This document shows, in pieces, positions 9,701 to 17,776 of a stretch of DNA of 64,000 nucleotides (positions are counted from its first letter, which is position 1; each line of letters begins with the position of its first letter). The notes below the pieces were generated by a model. The model worked only from the letters and a program-made list of their open reading frames with translations, was not told where the DNA came from and did no database searches. The DNA is from Kribbella sindirgiensis (GTDB lineage: Bacteria > Actinomycetota > Actinomycetes > Propionibacteriales > Kribbellaceae): positions 248,001-312,000 of the forward strand of contig NZ_SJKA01000002.1 in the NCBI RefSeq assembly GCF_004331435.1, read 5' to 3'. A program made the position numbers and the translations under genes.

Positions 9701-9954
9701 TCCTCGCGGATCCGTACGTCGAGCTCGTTCGCCGCCTTCTTGGTGAACGTCAGCCCGAGCACTTCCTCCGGCTTCACCTGCCCCGTGCAGATCAGCCACA
9801 CGACCCGGGCCGCCATCGCCGTCGTCTTCCCCGACCCGGCGCCCGCGACAATCACGCCCGGCGCCAAGGGAGCTGTGATAGCGGCCAACTGCTGATCCGA
9901 GAACGGAATCCCCAACAAATCACACAACTCGGCTGTGGTCCGCAGCTGAACCAT
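6733..9954 (-). CDS. adnB: AdnB-like helicase-nuclease
   Basis: A 1073-residue UvrD-type (SF1A) helicase fused to a C-terminal RecB-like nuclease, matching the AdnB subunit of the actinobacterial double-strand-break resecting complex AdnAB. Seen: Q-motif IPFSDQQLAAI, Walker A AGAGSGKTTAMAAR near residue 40, LLDEYQDTS (Walker B), VGDPCQAIYGWRGA, LLTTHRSKGLEWPVVFVPT, and a terminal nuclease motif YDVIDWKTTRGE. It lacks the cysteine cluster that adnA carries. In mycobacteria AdnB supplies the lead motor; that is family knowledge. It is the second gene of the pair: its ATG overlaps the adnA TGA by one base (TGATG), so the subunits are likely made in equal amounts. Confidence 0.92.
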   Translation of the reverse strand: MVQLRTTAELCDLLGIPFSDQQLAAITAPLAPGVIVAGAGSGKTTAMAARVVWLICTGQVKPEEVLGLTFTKKAANELDVRIREDLTKAGVLGSTLPKDQHPILAAHLRSNIPNWESEEPGEPVVSTYHAFAGTLIAEHGLRLGLEPDSRVLADATRFQLAGRVVRRSAGPIRFASHHVPTLVNSLLALDGELADHLLRPDDIRDHDEAVRQEVAAARKQTVEVRKLAETALKRGEILQLVEEYQAYKGERGVVDFADQMALGARLAEECPEVAAVERARYKVVLLDEYQDTSVSQRRMLTALFAAGDGRGHPVTAVGDPCQAIYGWRGASVANLDEFPSHFPQADGSPAQRYVLSVNRRCGSRILAAANQHAAELYEQHPGVIPLEAPANAPEGAITVGLFETRSQEIEWVADAIVAAHRTRNRRWKDIGILMRTNVDLSAVHEALIARKVPVEVVGLGGLLALPEVVDVVATLQAVNDLTANAAMLRILTGPRYRIGHRDLALLANRARFLADAGERPAADDLVAALDAAVAGMDSTEVISLAEAVDDPGPSAYAPEALTRFKELSIELRELRAHASEPLLDLVRRVISTIGLDVELTATPDHVDAGRRDHLAAFLDAVGNFVSTESDGSLDGLLAYLAAEEEYAAGLDLAVPSEADSVKLLTTHRSKGLEWPVVFVPTLVSKVFPSDRGRDKWTTNAKVLPWPLRGDADTLPDIHDLSNAGLKAFADECKDVNALEERRLGYVAFTRAKELLVATGHWWGPTQKRPRGPSTYLSVLKKHAGERVIEWAEQPELTAENPELAEQTQAPWPTPYDVDSFQRRLESAALVQQSRAEGPSVEAEESLLLDEQATVARWDSELERLLSEARESRSRKAYDVALPAALSATQLMRLAKDPDGLAAELARPMPRKPNRAARFGTRFHAWVESYFGQQLLLDPDDLPGAADEDIVDDTDLTDLMDAFRDGPFGDTTPYEIEAPFALALDGRVVRGRIDAVYQIVRPDGSRGYDVIDWKTTRGETADPLQLAIYRVAWSELMNIPLHQVTAAFYYVRNGDIIRPENLPDKQQLTTLLNG

Positions 9955-12900
9955 CAGACGATCTCCCGGCCTTCAGGCTGGATGGGGCAGAGTGCGCGGG
10001 CTTCGCAGCGGTTGCAGCCGTCGTTGCGTTGCGCGGTGAACTGCTCGGTGCGAATCATCGACTCGGCGTCGTCGACCGCGTCGTCGAGCCAGGTCCGACC
10101 GTCCTCATCGGTCTCCAAGGGCCCCTGGTGCTGGACCTTCGGGAAACCGCCGTTGTCGTCGTGGCGCAGCTGGACGAGCTCGGCCCCGCCGGCGACCGCC
10201 TCCTCGCCGAGCTTCTTCAGCTGCCGCGAGTTGATCGCGCGCTGGTAGATCGCCAGCTGCACGTGCCGCTCCAGCGCCGGCTTGGTCGGAATGTTCCGCC
10301 CGGTCTTCAGATCGACAACCCGGACCGTACCTTCGGGATCCGTTTCGACGCGGTCCATCCGGCCCTTCACGCGGACCGCCGGGTGCTCCTCGTCCGGCAG
10401 CAGTACGTCGAAGTCGACCTCGGTCCCCACCAACGTCCGGTCCGGCCGCCCCTGGTGCCACGCGACGAACCGCCGCAACGCCTGCTCCGCCTCGACCCGA
10501 TCCCGGTCCGAGATCCACGCGGACTCGAACTCGAGTTGCGTCCACACCTTGTCCAGCCACCCGTTCAGCTCGTCGACCGACGGCGGCAGCGTCCCGGTCG
10601 CGACCGCATCGGCCAGCGTGTGCAGCACCATCCCGAAGCCGATCGCCGACGTACTCGGCGTCTCCCCGCCGGCCCGCCTGGTCAGGAACCAGCGCAACGG
10701 ACAGTCCACGATCGTCGTCAGCGCACTGCCCGACAAAGGGACGGGCTGCGCGGGGTCCGCGATCGGCCGCACCGACTCGGTCCGCTCCCGCACACCCCAC
10801 CACCGCGACGGATCGGCCGTCGGCACCAACGCCTGTTCGCGATCGTCGACGGCGTCCGCGAGCTGCGCCAACCGGTCCGCCGCGACCCGCTTCAACGCCG
10901 GCGACGACGACGGATCCGCCAGCACGCAGCGCAGATCCGCCACCAGGCCCGGCAACGACAGCGGCCGCCGCGGCCGCCCGGCGACCAGCTTCAAAGGAAT
11001 GTCCAGCTCGGCCAGGAATCGGGACGGTTGGTCCCCGTCGGCCTCAGGTGCCTGGACGGCGGTCACGATCAACCGCTCGCGCGCACGGGTGATCGCGACG
11101 TAGAACAACCGTCTCTCCTCGGCCAGCAACGCGCCCGCCGACAACGGATCGATCAACCCGTCGGTCCCCAACCGGTCCGGCTCCAGCAATGACCCGCGCC
11201 GCCGCAGATCCGGCCACTGCCCCTCCTGCACCGAAGCGACGACGACGAGCCGCCACTGCAGGCCCTTCGACCGGTGCGCCGTCATCAGCTGTACGCCGGC
11301 CTCGCGGTACGTCCCGTCGAACCGGTTGTCACCCGCAATGTCCAGCGACTCCAACTCCGACAGGAACGCCGAAACCCCCTTGAACCCGACCTGCTCCTCC
11401 GCCCGGCCGGCCGCATCGAACAACGCGCACAACGAGTCCAGATCCCGGTTCGCGGTCCGTGCGGTCTCACCACCCGACGTGGCCTGTCCGCGGAGCCGCC
11501 GCAACCACGGCGACTCCGACCACAGCGACCACATCACCTCGTCCGGCGCCGCGCCCGCGGTCACGATGTTCCTTGCCTTGAGCAACCGCTCGCCGAGCGC
11601 CGCGAACCGCGCCTCGGCCGGCGAGGCCTCCTCGTCGAGCAGCAACGGGTTCAGCATCGCCTCCCGCAACAGCTCGTCCGACGACCGCGGCAACCGCTGC
11701 CCGCCCGCGGCATCCCGGTCGCGCCGGCGAAGCACCCGCGCCAGCCGCCGCAACTGCCCCGCGTCCATCGCGCCCAGTGGCGACAGCGCCAACGCCCGTA
11801 CGACATCGACGGTCAACGTCTCCGGGTCCGCGACGGCTCGCAACGCCAGCAACATCGGCCGTACGGCGGGCTCGCGCGACAACGGCAACTCGTCGCCCGC
11901 GACGTCCACCGGGATGCCGGCCGCCGCCAACGCCCGTCGCAACGGTGGAATCGATCTGCTTCCGGACCGAACGAGCACCGCCATCTCGCTCCACCCGATG
12001 CCGTCCTGGACGTGCGCGCGCCGCAACAGGTCCGCGATGTGCTCCAGCTCCGCGCCGCTCGTCGAGTACAGGTTCGCCTCGACCTTTCCCGGGCCGAAGA
12101 CACACGACGAGGCATCCGGGTTCCGGAAGCGCTCGAACGTGTCCCGGTCCAGGGAGCCCGGTACGCCGAGGCGGTTGACGACGTTGCGCGACACGCGTTG
12201 CAGCGTGGTCCCGAAGCGTCGCGTCGTACCCAGAGCGATCTGGGCGGCCTCCGCGCCGTCGCGGGACCGGAACTCGTCGGTGAACCGCAGCAGCCCGCGC
12301 ACGTCGGCGCCGCGGAACGTGTAGATCGACTGGTCCGGATCACCGACCACGACCAGGTCGCGACCGTCGCCCGCGATCGCCTGCAGCAGCTTCGTCTGGC
12401 CGGGATCGGTGTCCTGGTACTCGTCGACGAACACGGCTTTGAACTCGGTCCGCAGCTTCGCCTGCACCTGCGGCTGCTGCGCCAGGATCACCGCGCGATG
12501 AATCAGCTCGGAGTAGTCCAGCACCTGCTCGGCATCGAGGACCTGCAGGTACTCCTCGAAGAAGTCGCCGACCGCGACCCACTCGGCCCGCTCCGCCGAC
12601 CGACCGATCGCGGACAGGTCCTCCGGGTCGAGACCCAACTGCCGCGCCTTGCCGATCACCGCCTGCACCTCGTCGGTGAACCCGCGCGTCTTCAACGCCG
12701 GGTGCAGACTGCGCGGCCAGTGCACCGCACCGACCTCGCGGCTCCCCGACAACGCCTCGCTCAGCCGCAGTGACTGCTCCGGCCCGGACGGCAGTCGCAG
12801 CGGTACGTCGAACGCGTCGGCCGGCGTGAACCGGCGCAGCAACGCGTAACAGAAGGAATGGAACGTCATCGACGGCATCACGCGCGTCGTCCGCCCGAGG

Positions 12901-13172
12901 CGACCGGTGATGCGATCCCGCAACTCGGTCGCGGCCTTCCGGCCGAACGTCAGCACGAGCACCTCGTCCGGGCTCAGCCCACGATTACGGACCCGGTCGA
13001 CGACGGCCTCGACCAACGTCGTCGTCTTCCCGGTGCCCGGCCCCGCGAGCACCAGCAGCGGTCCGCCCGGGTGATCCACCACAGCCTGCTGGTCGGCATC
13101 GAGGACAGGGGCCTCCGCGCTCCGGCGCTCCTCCCGGACCAACCGGTACCGGGACCTCTGTCTGCTGACCAC
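9954..13172 (-). CDS. adnA: AdnA-like helicase-nuclease with Fe-S staple
   Basis: A 1072-residue UvrD-like helicase/nuclease, the AdnA partner of the gene downstream. Seen: VLDADQQAVVDHPGGPLLVL, Walker A AGPGTGKTTTLVEAV, FVDEYQDTDP, VGDPDQSIYTFRGAD, LMTAHRSKGLQWRLVVV, and the nuclease motif VVDLKTGR. One cysteine in DCPLRWFLTRR precedes the nuclease domain and three follow it in CNRCEARALC, the C...CxxCx5C layout of the AddB-type iron-sulfur staple. The Walker A looks intact, whereas the mycobacterial AdnA motor is reported dispensable. The start is GTG at 13172. Together with AdnB it should resect broken ends to feed recombination. Confidence 0.91.
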   Translation of the reverse strand: MVSRQRSRYRLVREERRSAEAPVLDADQQAVVDHPGGPLLVLAGPGTGKTTTLVEAVVDRVRNRGLSPDEVLVLTFGRKAATELRDRITGRLGRTTRVMPSMTFHSFCYALLRRFTPADAFDVPLRLPSGPEQSLRLSEALSGSREVGAVHWPRSLHPALKTRGFTDEVQAVIGKARQLGLDPEDLSAIGRSAERAEWVAVGDFFEEYLQVLDAEQVLDYSELIHRAVILAQQPQVQAKLRTEFKAVFVDEYQDTDPGQTKLLQAIAGDGRDLVVVGDPDQSIYTFRGADVRGLLRFTDEFRSRDGAEAAQIALGTTRRFGTTLQRVSRNVVNRLGVPGSLDRDTFERFRNPDASSCVFGPGKVEANLYSTSGAELEHIADLLRRAHVQDGIGWSEMAVLVRSGSRSIPPLRRALAAAGIPVDVAGDELPLSREPAVRPMLLALRAVADPETLTVDVVRALALSPLGAMDAGQLRRLARVLRRRDRDAAGGQRLPRSSDELLREAMLNPLLLDEEASPAEARFAALGERLLKARNIVTAGAAPDEVMWSLWSESPWLRRLRGQATSGGETARTANRDLDSLCALFDAAGRAEEQVGFKGVSAFLSELESLDIAGDNRFDGTYREAGVQLMTAHRSKGLQWRLVVVASVQEGQWPDLRRRGSLLEPDRLGTDGLIDPLSAGALLAEERRLFYVAITRARERLIVTAVQAPEADGDQPSRFLAELDIPLKLVAGRPRRPLSLPGLVADLRCVLADPSSSPALKRVAADRLAQLADAVDDREQALVPTADPSRWWGVRERTESVRPIADPAQPVPLSGSALTTIVDCPLRWFLTRRAGGETPSTSAIGFGMVLHTLADAVATGTLPPSVDELNGWLDKVWTQLEFESAWISDRDRVEAEQALRRFVAWHQGRPDRTLVGTEVDFDVLLPDEEHPAVRVKGRMDRVETDPEGTVRVVDLKTGRNIPTKPALERHVQLAIYQRAINSRQLKKLGEEAVAGGAELVQLRHDDNGGFPKVQHQGPLETDEDGRTWLDDAVDDAESMIRTEQFTAQRNDGCNRCEARALCPIQPEGREIV

Positions 13173-13484
13173 CGCCCTATCTCAACAGACCCCACCGACA
13201 AAACCTCACGGGCATCCCGCACATCCCACAGATCGTCGGTAACCGGACGGAACAGCATGGCCGACCGACAACCTTCCGCAGTTCCCACGCATCGAGTTCC
13301 ACGCCGTCGGCCGGTCTGGGGTTTGGGGAGTTCTACTGATCGCTTCGGGAGGGTGGGGCTCCCCAGTCCGGGACGGGGAGAGCTGCGACAGGACGCGGTG
13401 GGCGAAGGCACGGTCCGCGGCCCCGGAGGTGTCTCCAGTCGCCGCATTGCCGCTTCACACGCGAGCAGCCTCGGACTGGACCAT
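13173..13484. other. Intergenic region upstream of adnA
   Basis: This 312-bp stretch lies between the adnA start and the stop of the alkyltransferase-like gene, both on the minus strand. It should contain the adnAB promoter. I see short GC-rich hairpins around 13352-13365 (GGGGCTCCCC) but no convincing coding frame or recognised motif. Confidence 0.4.
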
Positions 13485-13790
13485 CTAGGGCTGTGGATTC
13501 CAGCGGAACTGGCGGAGATTCACGCGGCCGTTGGTGATTCGTACGCCGTCCGAGCGCAGCCGGTGCAGTTGCTCGTCGCCGACCTCGTCGGCCGGTACGC
13601 CGGACGCGCGGATCACCCGCCACCACGGCACACTCGCGCCGTACTCACGCATGATCGCCCCGACCTGCCGCGGTCCGCCCTGCCCGACGTACTCCGCGAT
13701 GTCGCCGTACGTCGCGACGCTGCCCTCCGGGATCGACTCCACGGCCTGCAGTACGGCCTCGACGTACTCCTCCCTGTCCACGGGAGCCAA
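13485..13790 (-). CDS. Alkyltransferase-like protein (MGMT family, no Cys)
   Basis: A protein of about 101 residues with the DNA-binding half of O6-alkylguanine-DNA methyltransferase: EGSVATYGDIAEYVG, GPRQVGAIM, and PWWRVI where MGMT has PCHRV. The acceptor cysteine is therefore a tryptophan, the hallmark of alkyltransferase-like (ATL) proteins, which bind O6-alkylguanine without repairing it and hand the site to nucleotide excision repair. The NITNGRVNL-like tail is also typical. It sits beside adnAB as in mycobacteria. The start is uncertain: TTG at 13790 gives 101 residues, and GTG at 13781 gives 98 and is the commoner codon. It follows the oxidoreductase stop by one base, so the two are probably one transcript. 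Confidence 0.88.
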   Translation of the reverse strand: MAPVDREEYVEAVLQAVESIPEGSVATYGDIAEYVGQGGPRQVGAIMREYGASVPWWRVIRASGVPADEVGDEQLHRLRSDGVRITNGRVNLRQFRWNPQP

Positions 13791-13791
13791 T

Positions 13792-14631
13792 CTAGGCGAG
13801 TGGTGCGAGTGCCTTCGCGAGCGGCTCCAGCACGGACGGCGGCGCGTCCAGCGGGAGGTTCATGATCACCAGGTCGACACCCGCCTCGCCGTACGCCGCG
13901 GCCTCGGCGACTGCCTTGTCGAGCGGGCTGTCGGGGTCGATGCGGACGTTCACCGAGCAGGTGATCTCGTCGACGTCGCGGCCGACCTCTTCGCACCGCT
14001 GGACCAGGACGTCCTTGAGCGCCTTCCACTCCTGCGGGTTCGGGACGATGACGTTCCACTGCTGCGCCCACTTGGCGACCGCGCGGAGCGTCCGGTTCGG
14101 GCCCTTGCCGCCGATCGTGATCGGCGGGTGCGGGGTCTGCACCGGCTTCGGGTTGCAGTACGCGTCGGTCAGCTTGATGTACTTGCCGTCGAAGTTCGCG
14201 ACCTTCTCGGTGAGCAGCGCGATCATCGCCTCGGTGCCCTCGTCGAACCGGTCGAAGCGCTCCTTCAGGCCGTACAGCTCGATGCCGTACGCCGCGGTCT
14301 CCATCTCGTTCCACCCGGCGCCGATCCCGAGCTCGAGGCGGCCGTTGCTGATGATGTCCGTGGTCGCCGCCATGTTCGCGAGCACGGCGGGATGCCGGTA
14401 GATCATCCCGGTCACCTGGCAGCCGAGCCGGATCCGGGACGTCGCCTGCGCCAGCGCCGCCAGCGTCGTCCAGGCCTCCAGGTTCGGCCCCTGCATGTCA
14501 CCGCTGAGTGGGTAGAAGTGATCCCAGTGCCACGCCGACTCGAAGATCTCGAACTGATCCGCCGCGACCCACACGTCCCGCATCTGCTGCCAGGTCGTGT
14601 GCTCCGGCCTGGTCTTGACCCCGAACCGCAT
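13792..14631 (-). CDS. LLM-class F420-dependent oxidoreductase
   Basis: A 279-residue luciferase-like monooxygenase-fold protein of the F420-dependent group common in actinobacteria. Seen: MRFGVKTRPEHTTWQQM, SAWHWDHFYPLSGD, a TSRIRLGCQVTGMIYRHPAVLANMAATTDIIS block and GRLELGIGAGWNE, followed by PPITIGGKGPNRTLR, all standard for this family. It probably transfers hydride between F420 and an unknown small molecule. The gene ends one base before the ATL gene begins on the same strand, suggesting co-transcription, though a biochemical link to repair is not evident. Confidence 0.9.
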   Translation of the reverse strand: MRFGVKTRPEHTTWQQMRDVWVAADQFEIFESAWHWDHFYPLSGDMQGPNLEAWTTLAALAQATSRIRLGCQVTGMIYRHPAVLANMAATTDIISNGRLELGIGAGWNEMETAAYGIELYGLKERFDRFDEGTEAMIALLTEKVANFDGKYIKLTDAYCNPKPVQTPHPPITIGGKGPNRTLRAVAKWAQQWNVIVPNPQEWKALKDVLVQRCEEVGRDVDEITCSVNVRIDPDSPLDKAVAEAAAYGEAGVDLVIMNLPLDAPPSVLEPLAKALAPLA

Positions 14632-14690
14632 CCGCGCCTCCCTAGGGCAACCGTTTCCCGAAGGCAGACACTACTCCGCGCAGACGGGGC

Positions 14691-14957
14691 CTAGTCCAGG
14701 CCGAGGCGGGCGCGGACCTCGGGGCGGCGCAGGGGTGGCACGGTCTGGGGTGGGTTGCGGCGGGCCGGCATTTCCTCGAGGAGTTGCTCGGTGATGCGGG
14801 CGACCTCGGTGGCGGCGCGTTCGATCGGGGCGCGGGTCGTCGCGCTCAGGGAGCCGACTCCCGTCACCTTGCGGACGTACTGCAACGCGGCCGCGTAGAT
14901 CTCCTCGGAGGTCGCGGACGGCTCGAGTCCCCGGAGCACGGTGATGTTTCTGCACAT
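14691..14957 (-). CDS. DUF2277 family protein
   Basis: An 88-residue protein beginning MCRNITVLRGLEPSATSEEI and continuing AAALQYVRKVTGVGSLS, a close match to the short DUF2277 family. The invariant N-terminal Cys-Arg-Asn is present. Function is unknown; the family is soluble and widespread in actinobacteria and proteobacteria. It is divergent from the TetR gene starting at 15036, sharing a 78-bp promoter region that contains a palindromic operator, so the TetR protein might influence it. Confidence 0.88.
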   Translation of the reverse strand: MCRNITVLRGLEPSATSEEIYAAALQYVRKVTGVGSLSATTRAPIERAATEVARITEQLLEEMPARRNPPQTVPPLRRPEVRARLGLD

Positions 14958-14999
14958 GCCACAAAACAGTACGCGGGACCACAGACAACCTACGAGGTA

Positions 15000-15028
15000 T
15001 TGACATCCCTAATGCCATTAGGTTTTCC
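15000..15028 (+). promoter_or_regulatory. TetR promoter with palindromic operator
   Basis: A TTGACA -35 box at 15000-15005 is followed by the 15-bp palindrome CCTAATGCCATTAGG (15008-15022), perfect except for its central base. With normal spacing the -10 would fall near 15023-15028 (TTTTCC, weak), putting transcription start at or next to the ATG at 15036. This suggests an autoregulated and possibly leaderless TetR mRNA. Confidence 0.6.
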
Positions 15029-15035
15029 TCATGAC

Positions 15036-15677
15036 ATGAGTACCACTGCGCCGGACCGCCGGACCCGCCGTCGTCAGCAGACGATCGGAGAGATCCTCGA
15101 CGTCGCCATCGAGCTGATGGAGGCCGAGGGGGTCGCGGCGCTCAGCCTGTCCGCCGTGGCCCGGCGGCTCGGCATGCAGCCGCCGTCGCTGTACCAGTAC
15201 TTCCCGTCGAAGATGGCGATCTACGACGCGCTCTTCCAGCGCGGCGCCGAGCTGTTCCTGGCCGCGCAGCGGGAGGCTGTCGAGGCCGCAGCGACCGACG
15301 ACGTCCTGGAGCTGCACCTGATCGGCACCACGGCGTACGCGCGCTGGAGCATGCAGAACCCGGTCTACTCGCAGCTGATGTTCTGGCGGACGATCCCCGG
15401 GTTCGAGCCGAGTCCGGAGGCGTACGCGCCGGCTCGGGAAGCGCTGGCCGCTGTGCGGGAGGGGCTGCAGGCGGCCGTGGACGCGGGCCGGCTGCACCCG
15501 GACGCTGCGAGCGAGGAGGGTCTCGCAGTGTTCACGTCGGTCACGGCCGGGGTGCTGTCGCAGCAGATGGCGAACGAGCCGGACGCTTCCTTCGAACAAG
15601 GACGGTTCAGCCGGCTGCTGCCCGTCGTACTCGAGATGTTCTACACGCACTACGCACCTGACAGGGGGAAAAGATGA
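15036..15677 (+). CDS. TetR/AcrR family regulator
   Basis: A 213-residue TetR repressor. The N-terminal helix-turn-helix is clear: IGEILDVAIELMEAEG, LSLSAVARRLGMQPPSLYQYFPSKMAIYDALF. The C-terminal ligand domain resembles the TetR_C_13/WHG-like type (YARWSMQNPVYSQLMFW). It overlaps the next gene, a mycothiol-dependent enzyme, by ATGA, so it probably controls that enzyme together with itself through the palindrome at 15008-15022. The start at 15036 is the only one consistent with the domain; longer frames run through the promoter. The ligand is unknown. Confidence 0.9.
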   Translation: MSTTAPDRRTRRRQQTIGEILDVAIELMEAEGVAALSLSAVARRLGMQPPSLYQYFPSKMAIYDALFQRGAELFLAAQREAVEAAATDDVLELHLIGTTAYARWSMQNPVYSQLMFWRTIPGFEPSPEAYAPAREALAAVREGLQAAVDAGRLHPDAASEEGLAVFTSVTAGVLSQQMANEPDASFEQGRFSRLLPVVLEMFYTHYAPDRGKR

Positions 15678-16462
15678 CCGCAGTACTCGCGGAACAGATC
15701 GGGCGGGCCGACCGGGTCCAGTGCCGGTCGCACCGGGACGCCGAGCTGACGGCGTGGCACGAGTTGCTCGCGTCGATCGAGGGGGACGAGTGGCAGCGCC
15801 GTACCGTCTGCGACGCGTGGGACGTCGCGGACATCGCCGGCCACCTGATCGGCCAGGCGGAGGACGTGAACAAGCCGTTCTCCTTCCCGCGCCGGTACCG
15901 CAAGGCGAAGCGGGTCTATCCCGACGTACTGCGGATCGACGCGCACATGATGGTGCAGGCCGACGAGCACCGCGGTACGCCGCCTGCGCAGCTGCGGACC
16001 ACGTTCGACCAGGTGTGGGCCAAGGCGACCCGGAAGATCTCCACGGAACCCGCGCTGCTGCGGCGGGTGTCGATGACCATCGACGGATTCGAGTCCGTGA
16101 AGCTCAGCCTGGGCTACATCCACGACATCCTGCTGGCGCGGGACCTGTGGATGCACCGCGACGACGTGTCCCAGGCGCTCGGCCGCCGGTTCGACGCGGG
16201 ACCGCACGCGACGGAGCTCGTCGCGCAGGTGATGTACGACGTCATCGACGGGCCGTGGTGGGGCGACCGGCCGACCGTAGAGGTGGAACTCACCGGACCG
16301 GGAGGCGGGGCCTACAAGTTCGGGAGGGGTGAGCCGGTGGGCCGCGCCTCCGTCGACGCGGTCACCTACATGCGAACCCTGTCCGGCCGCGACGATTCGC
16401 CTGAGGTCACAGGCGATCCGGCAGCCGCCGACGCGGTCGCCAGCTGCCGGATGCCGTTCTAG
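15674..16462 (+). CDS. Mycothiol-dependent maleylpyruvate isomerase-like enzyme
   Basis: A 262-residue protein with the DinB/MDMPI metal-binding N-terminal domain. Seen: WQRRTVCDAWDVADIAGHLIGQAED, with the first metal-ligand His in AGHL, and a later SLGYIHDILLARDLWMHRDDV carrying HxxD and HR positions. Family members use divalent metal and mycothiol, the actinobacterial thiol, for isomerisation or detoxification. The C-terminal 90 residues resemble the SCP-2-like MDMPI_C domain only weakly. Translational coupling to the TetR gene suggests an inducible detoxification pair. The substrate cannot be named. Confidence 0.82.
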   Translation: MTAVLAEQIGRADRVQCRSHRDAELTAWHELLASIEGDEWQRRTVCDAWDVADIAGHLIGQAEDVNKPFSFPRRYRKAKRVYPDVLRIDAHMMVQADEHRGTPPAQLRTTFDQVWAKATRKISTEPALLRRVSMTIDGFESVKLSLGYIHDILLARDLWMHRDDVSQALGRRFDAGPHATELVAQVMYDVIDGPWWGDRPTVEVELTGPGGGAYKFGRGEPVGRASVDAVTYMRTLSGRDDSPEVTGDPAAADAVASCRMPF

Positions 16463-16465
16463 ACC

Positions 16466-17656
16466 TCAGTAAGAAGGCTGACTGGGGTCGATCTGGTCGA
16501 CCCAGGCGACGACGCCTCCGCCGACGTGGACCGCGTCGGAGAAGCCTGCGCCCTTGGCGATCGCGAGGACCTCGGCGGAGCGGACGCCGGACTTGCAGTG
16601 GAAGACCAACTGCTTGTCCTGCGGCAGCTTCTCGAGCGCGACGCCGGTCTGGAAGTCCGCCTTGGGGATCAGCACCGAGCCGGGGATCTTGTTGATCTCG
16701 TACTCGTTCGGCTCCCGGACGTCGATCAGCAGGAAGTCCTTCTCGCCGTTCTCCTGCAGCTTGATCCACTCCGACAGCTGCTTCACCGAGATGGTCGAGC
16801 CGACGGCCGCGTCGGCCGCCTCCTCGGTGATCGCGCCGCAGAAGCTTTCGTAGTCGATCAGCTCGGTGACGGTCGGGTTCTCGCCGCAGATGGCGCAGTT
16901 CGGGTCCTTGCGGACCTTCAGCGCGCGCCAGTTCAGGTCGAGGGCCTCGTAGATGTTCAGCCGGCCCAGCGACGGGTCGCCGATACCGGTGAGCAGCTTG
17001 ATCGCCTCGGTGACCTGCGCGGCGCCGACGGACGCGCAGAGTACGCCGAGGACACCGCCCTCGGCGCAGGACGGAACCATGCCGGGCGGCGGGGGCTCCG
17101 GGTACAGGCAGCGGTAGCACGGCCCGTGCTCGGCCCAGAACACGCTGACCTGGCCGTCGAAGCGGAAGATCGAGCCCCAGACGTACGGCTTGCCGAGCAG
17201 CACCGCGGCGTCGTTGACCAGGTAGCGGGTGGCGAAGTTGTCGGTGCCGTCGACGATCAGGTCGTACTGCTCGAAGATCTCGAACACGTTGTCGTTGTCG
17301 AGGCGCACCTCGTGCAGGACGACGTTCGTGTTCGGGTTGGTCTCGAGGATCGAGTCCTTGGCCGACTGCGCCTTCGACTTCCCGACGTCGGACTGGCCGT
17401 GGATGATCTGGCGCTGCAGGTTGGACTCGTCGACGGTGTCGAACTCGACGATGCCGAGGGTGCCGACCCCGGCGGCGGCCAGGTAGAGCAGGGCGGGGCT
17501 GCCGAGACCGCCGGCGCCGATCACGAGCACCTTGGCGTTCTTCAGCCGCTTCTGCCCGGCCATCCCGACCTCGGGGATGATCAGGTGCCGCGAATACCGC
17601 CGCACCTCGTCAATCGTCAGCTCGTCGGCCGGTTCGACCAGCGGTGGCAGTGACAC
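16466..17656 (-). CDS. moeZ: Adenylyltransferase/sulfurtransferase MoeZ
   Basis: A 396-residue two-domain protein. Residues ~1-270 are an E1-like ThiF/MoeB adenylyltransferase: RYSRHLIIPEVGMAGQ, nucleotide loop VIGAGGLGSPALLYLAAAGVG, DTVDESNLQRQ, and zinc cysteines CYRC and CAIC. Residues ~290-396 are a rhodanese domain with active-site Cys in VFHCKSGVRS. MoeZ activates the C-terminus of sulfur-carrier proteins (MoaD, ThiS, CysO) and transfers sulfur for molybdopterin, thiamine or cysteine synthesis. The GTG at 17656 is used. Its mycobacterial orthologue lies in the same adnAB-to-rhlE neighbourhood. No carrier-protein gene adjoins here. Confidence 0.93.
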   Translation of the reverse strand: MSLPPLVEPADELTIDEVRRYSRHLIIPEVGMAGQKRLKNAKVLVIGAGGLGSPALLYLAAAGVGTLGIVEFDTVDESNLQRQIIHGQSDVGKSKAQSAKDSILETNPNTNVVLHEVRLDNDNVFEIFEQYDLIVDGTDNFATRYLVNDAAVLLGKPYVWGSIFRFDGQVSVFWAEHGPCYRCLYPEPPPPGMVPSCAEGGVLGVLCASVGAAQVTEAIKLLTGIGDPSLGRLNIYEALDLNWRALKVRKDPNCAICGENPTVTELIDYESFCGAITEEAADAAVGSTISVKQLSEWIKLQENGEKDFLLIDVREPNEYEINKIPGSVLIPKADFQTGVALEKLPQDKQLVFHCKSGVRSAEVLAIAKGAGFSDAVHVGGGVVAWVDQIDPSQPSY

Positions 17657-17776
17657 GTGTCGGCTCCTCAGGAAGACGTCGGACGGGATCTCCGGTTTTC
17701 AACCATCTGTCCCTCCCCCATGTTCCCGCACTATCCCAACCACCCCCGCCGGAGTCCACATCCCGGTCCTCGCGTC

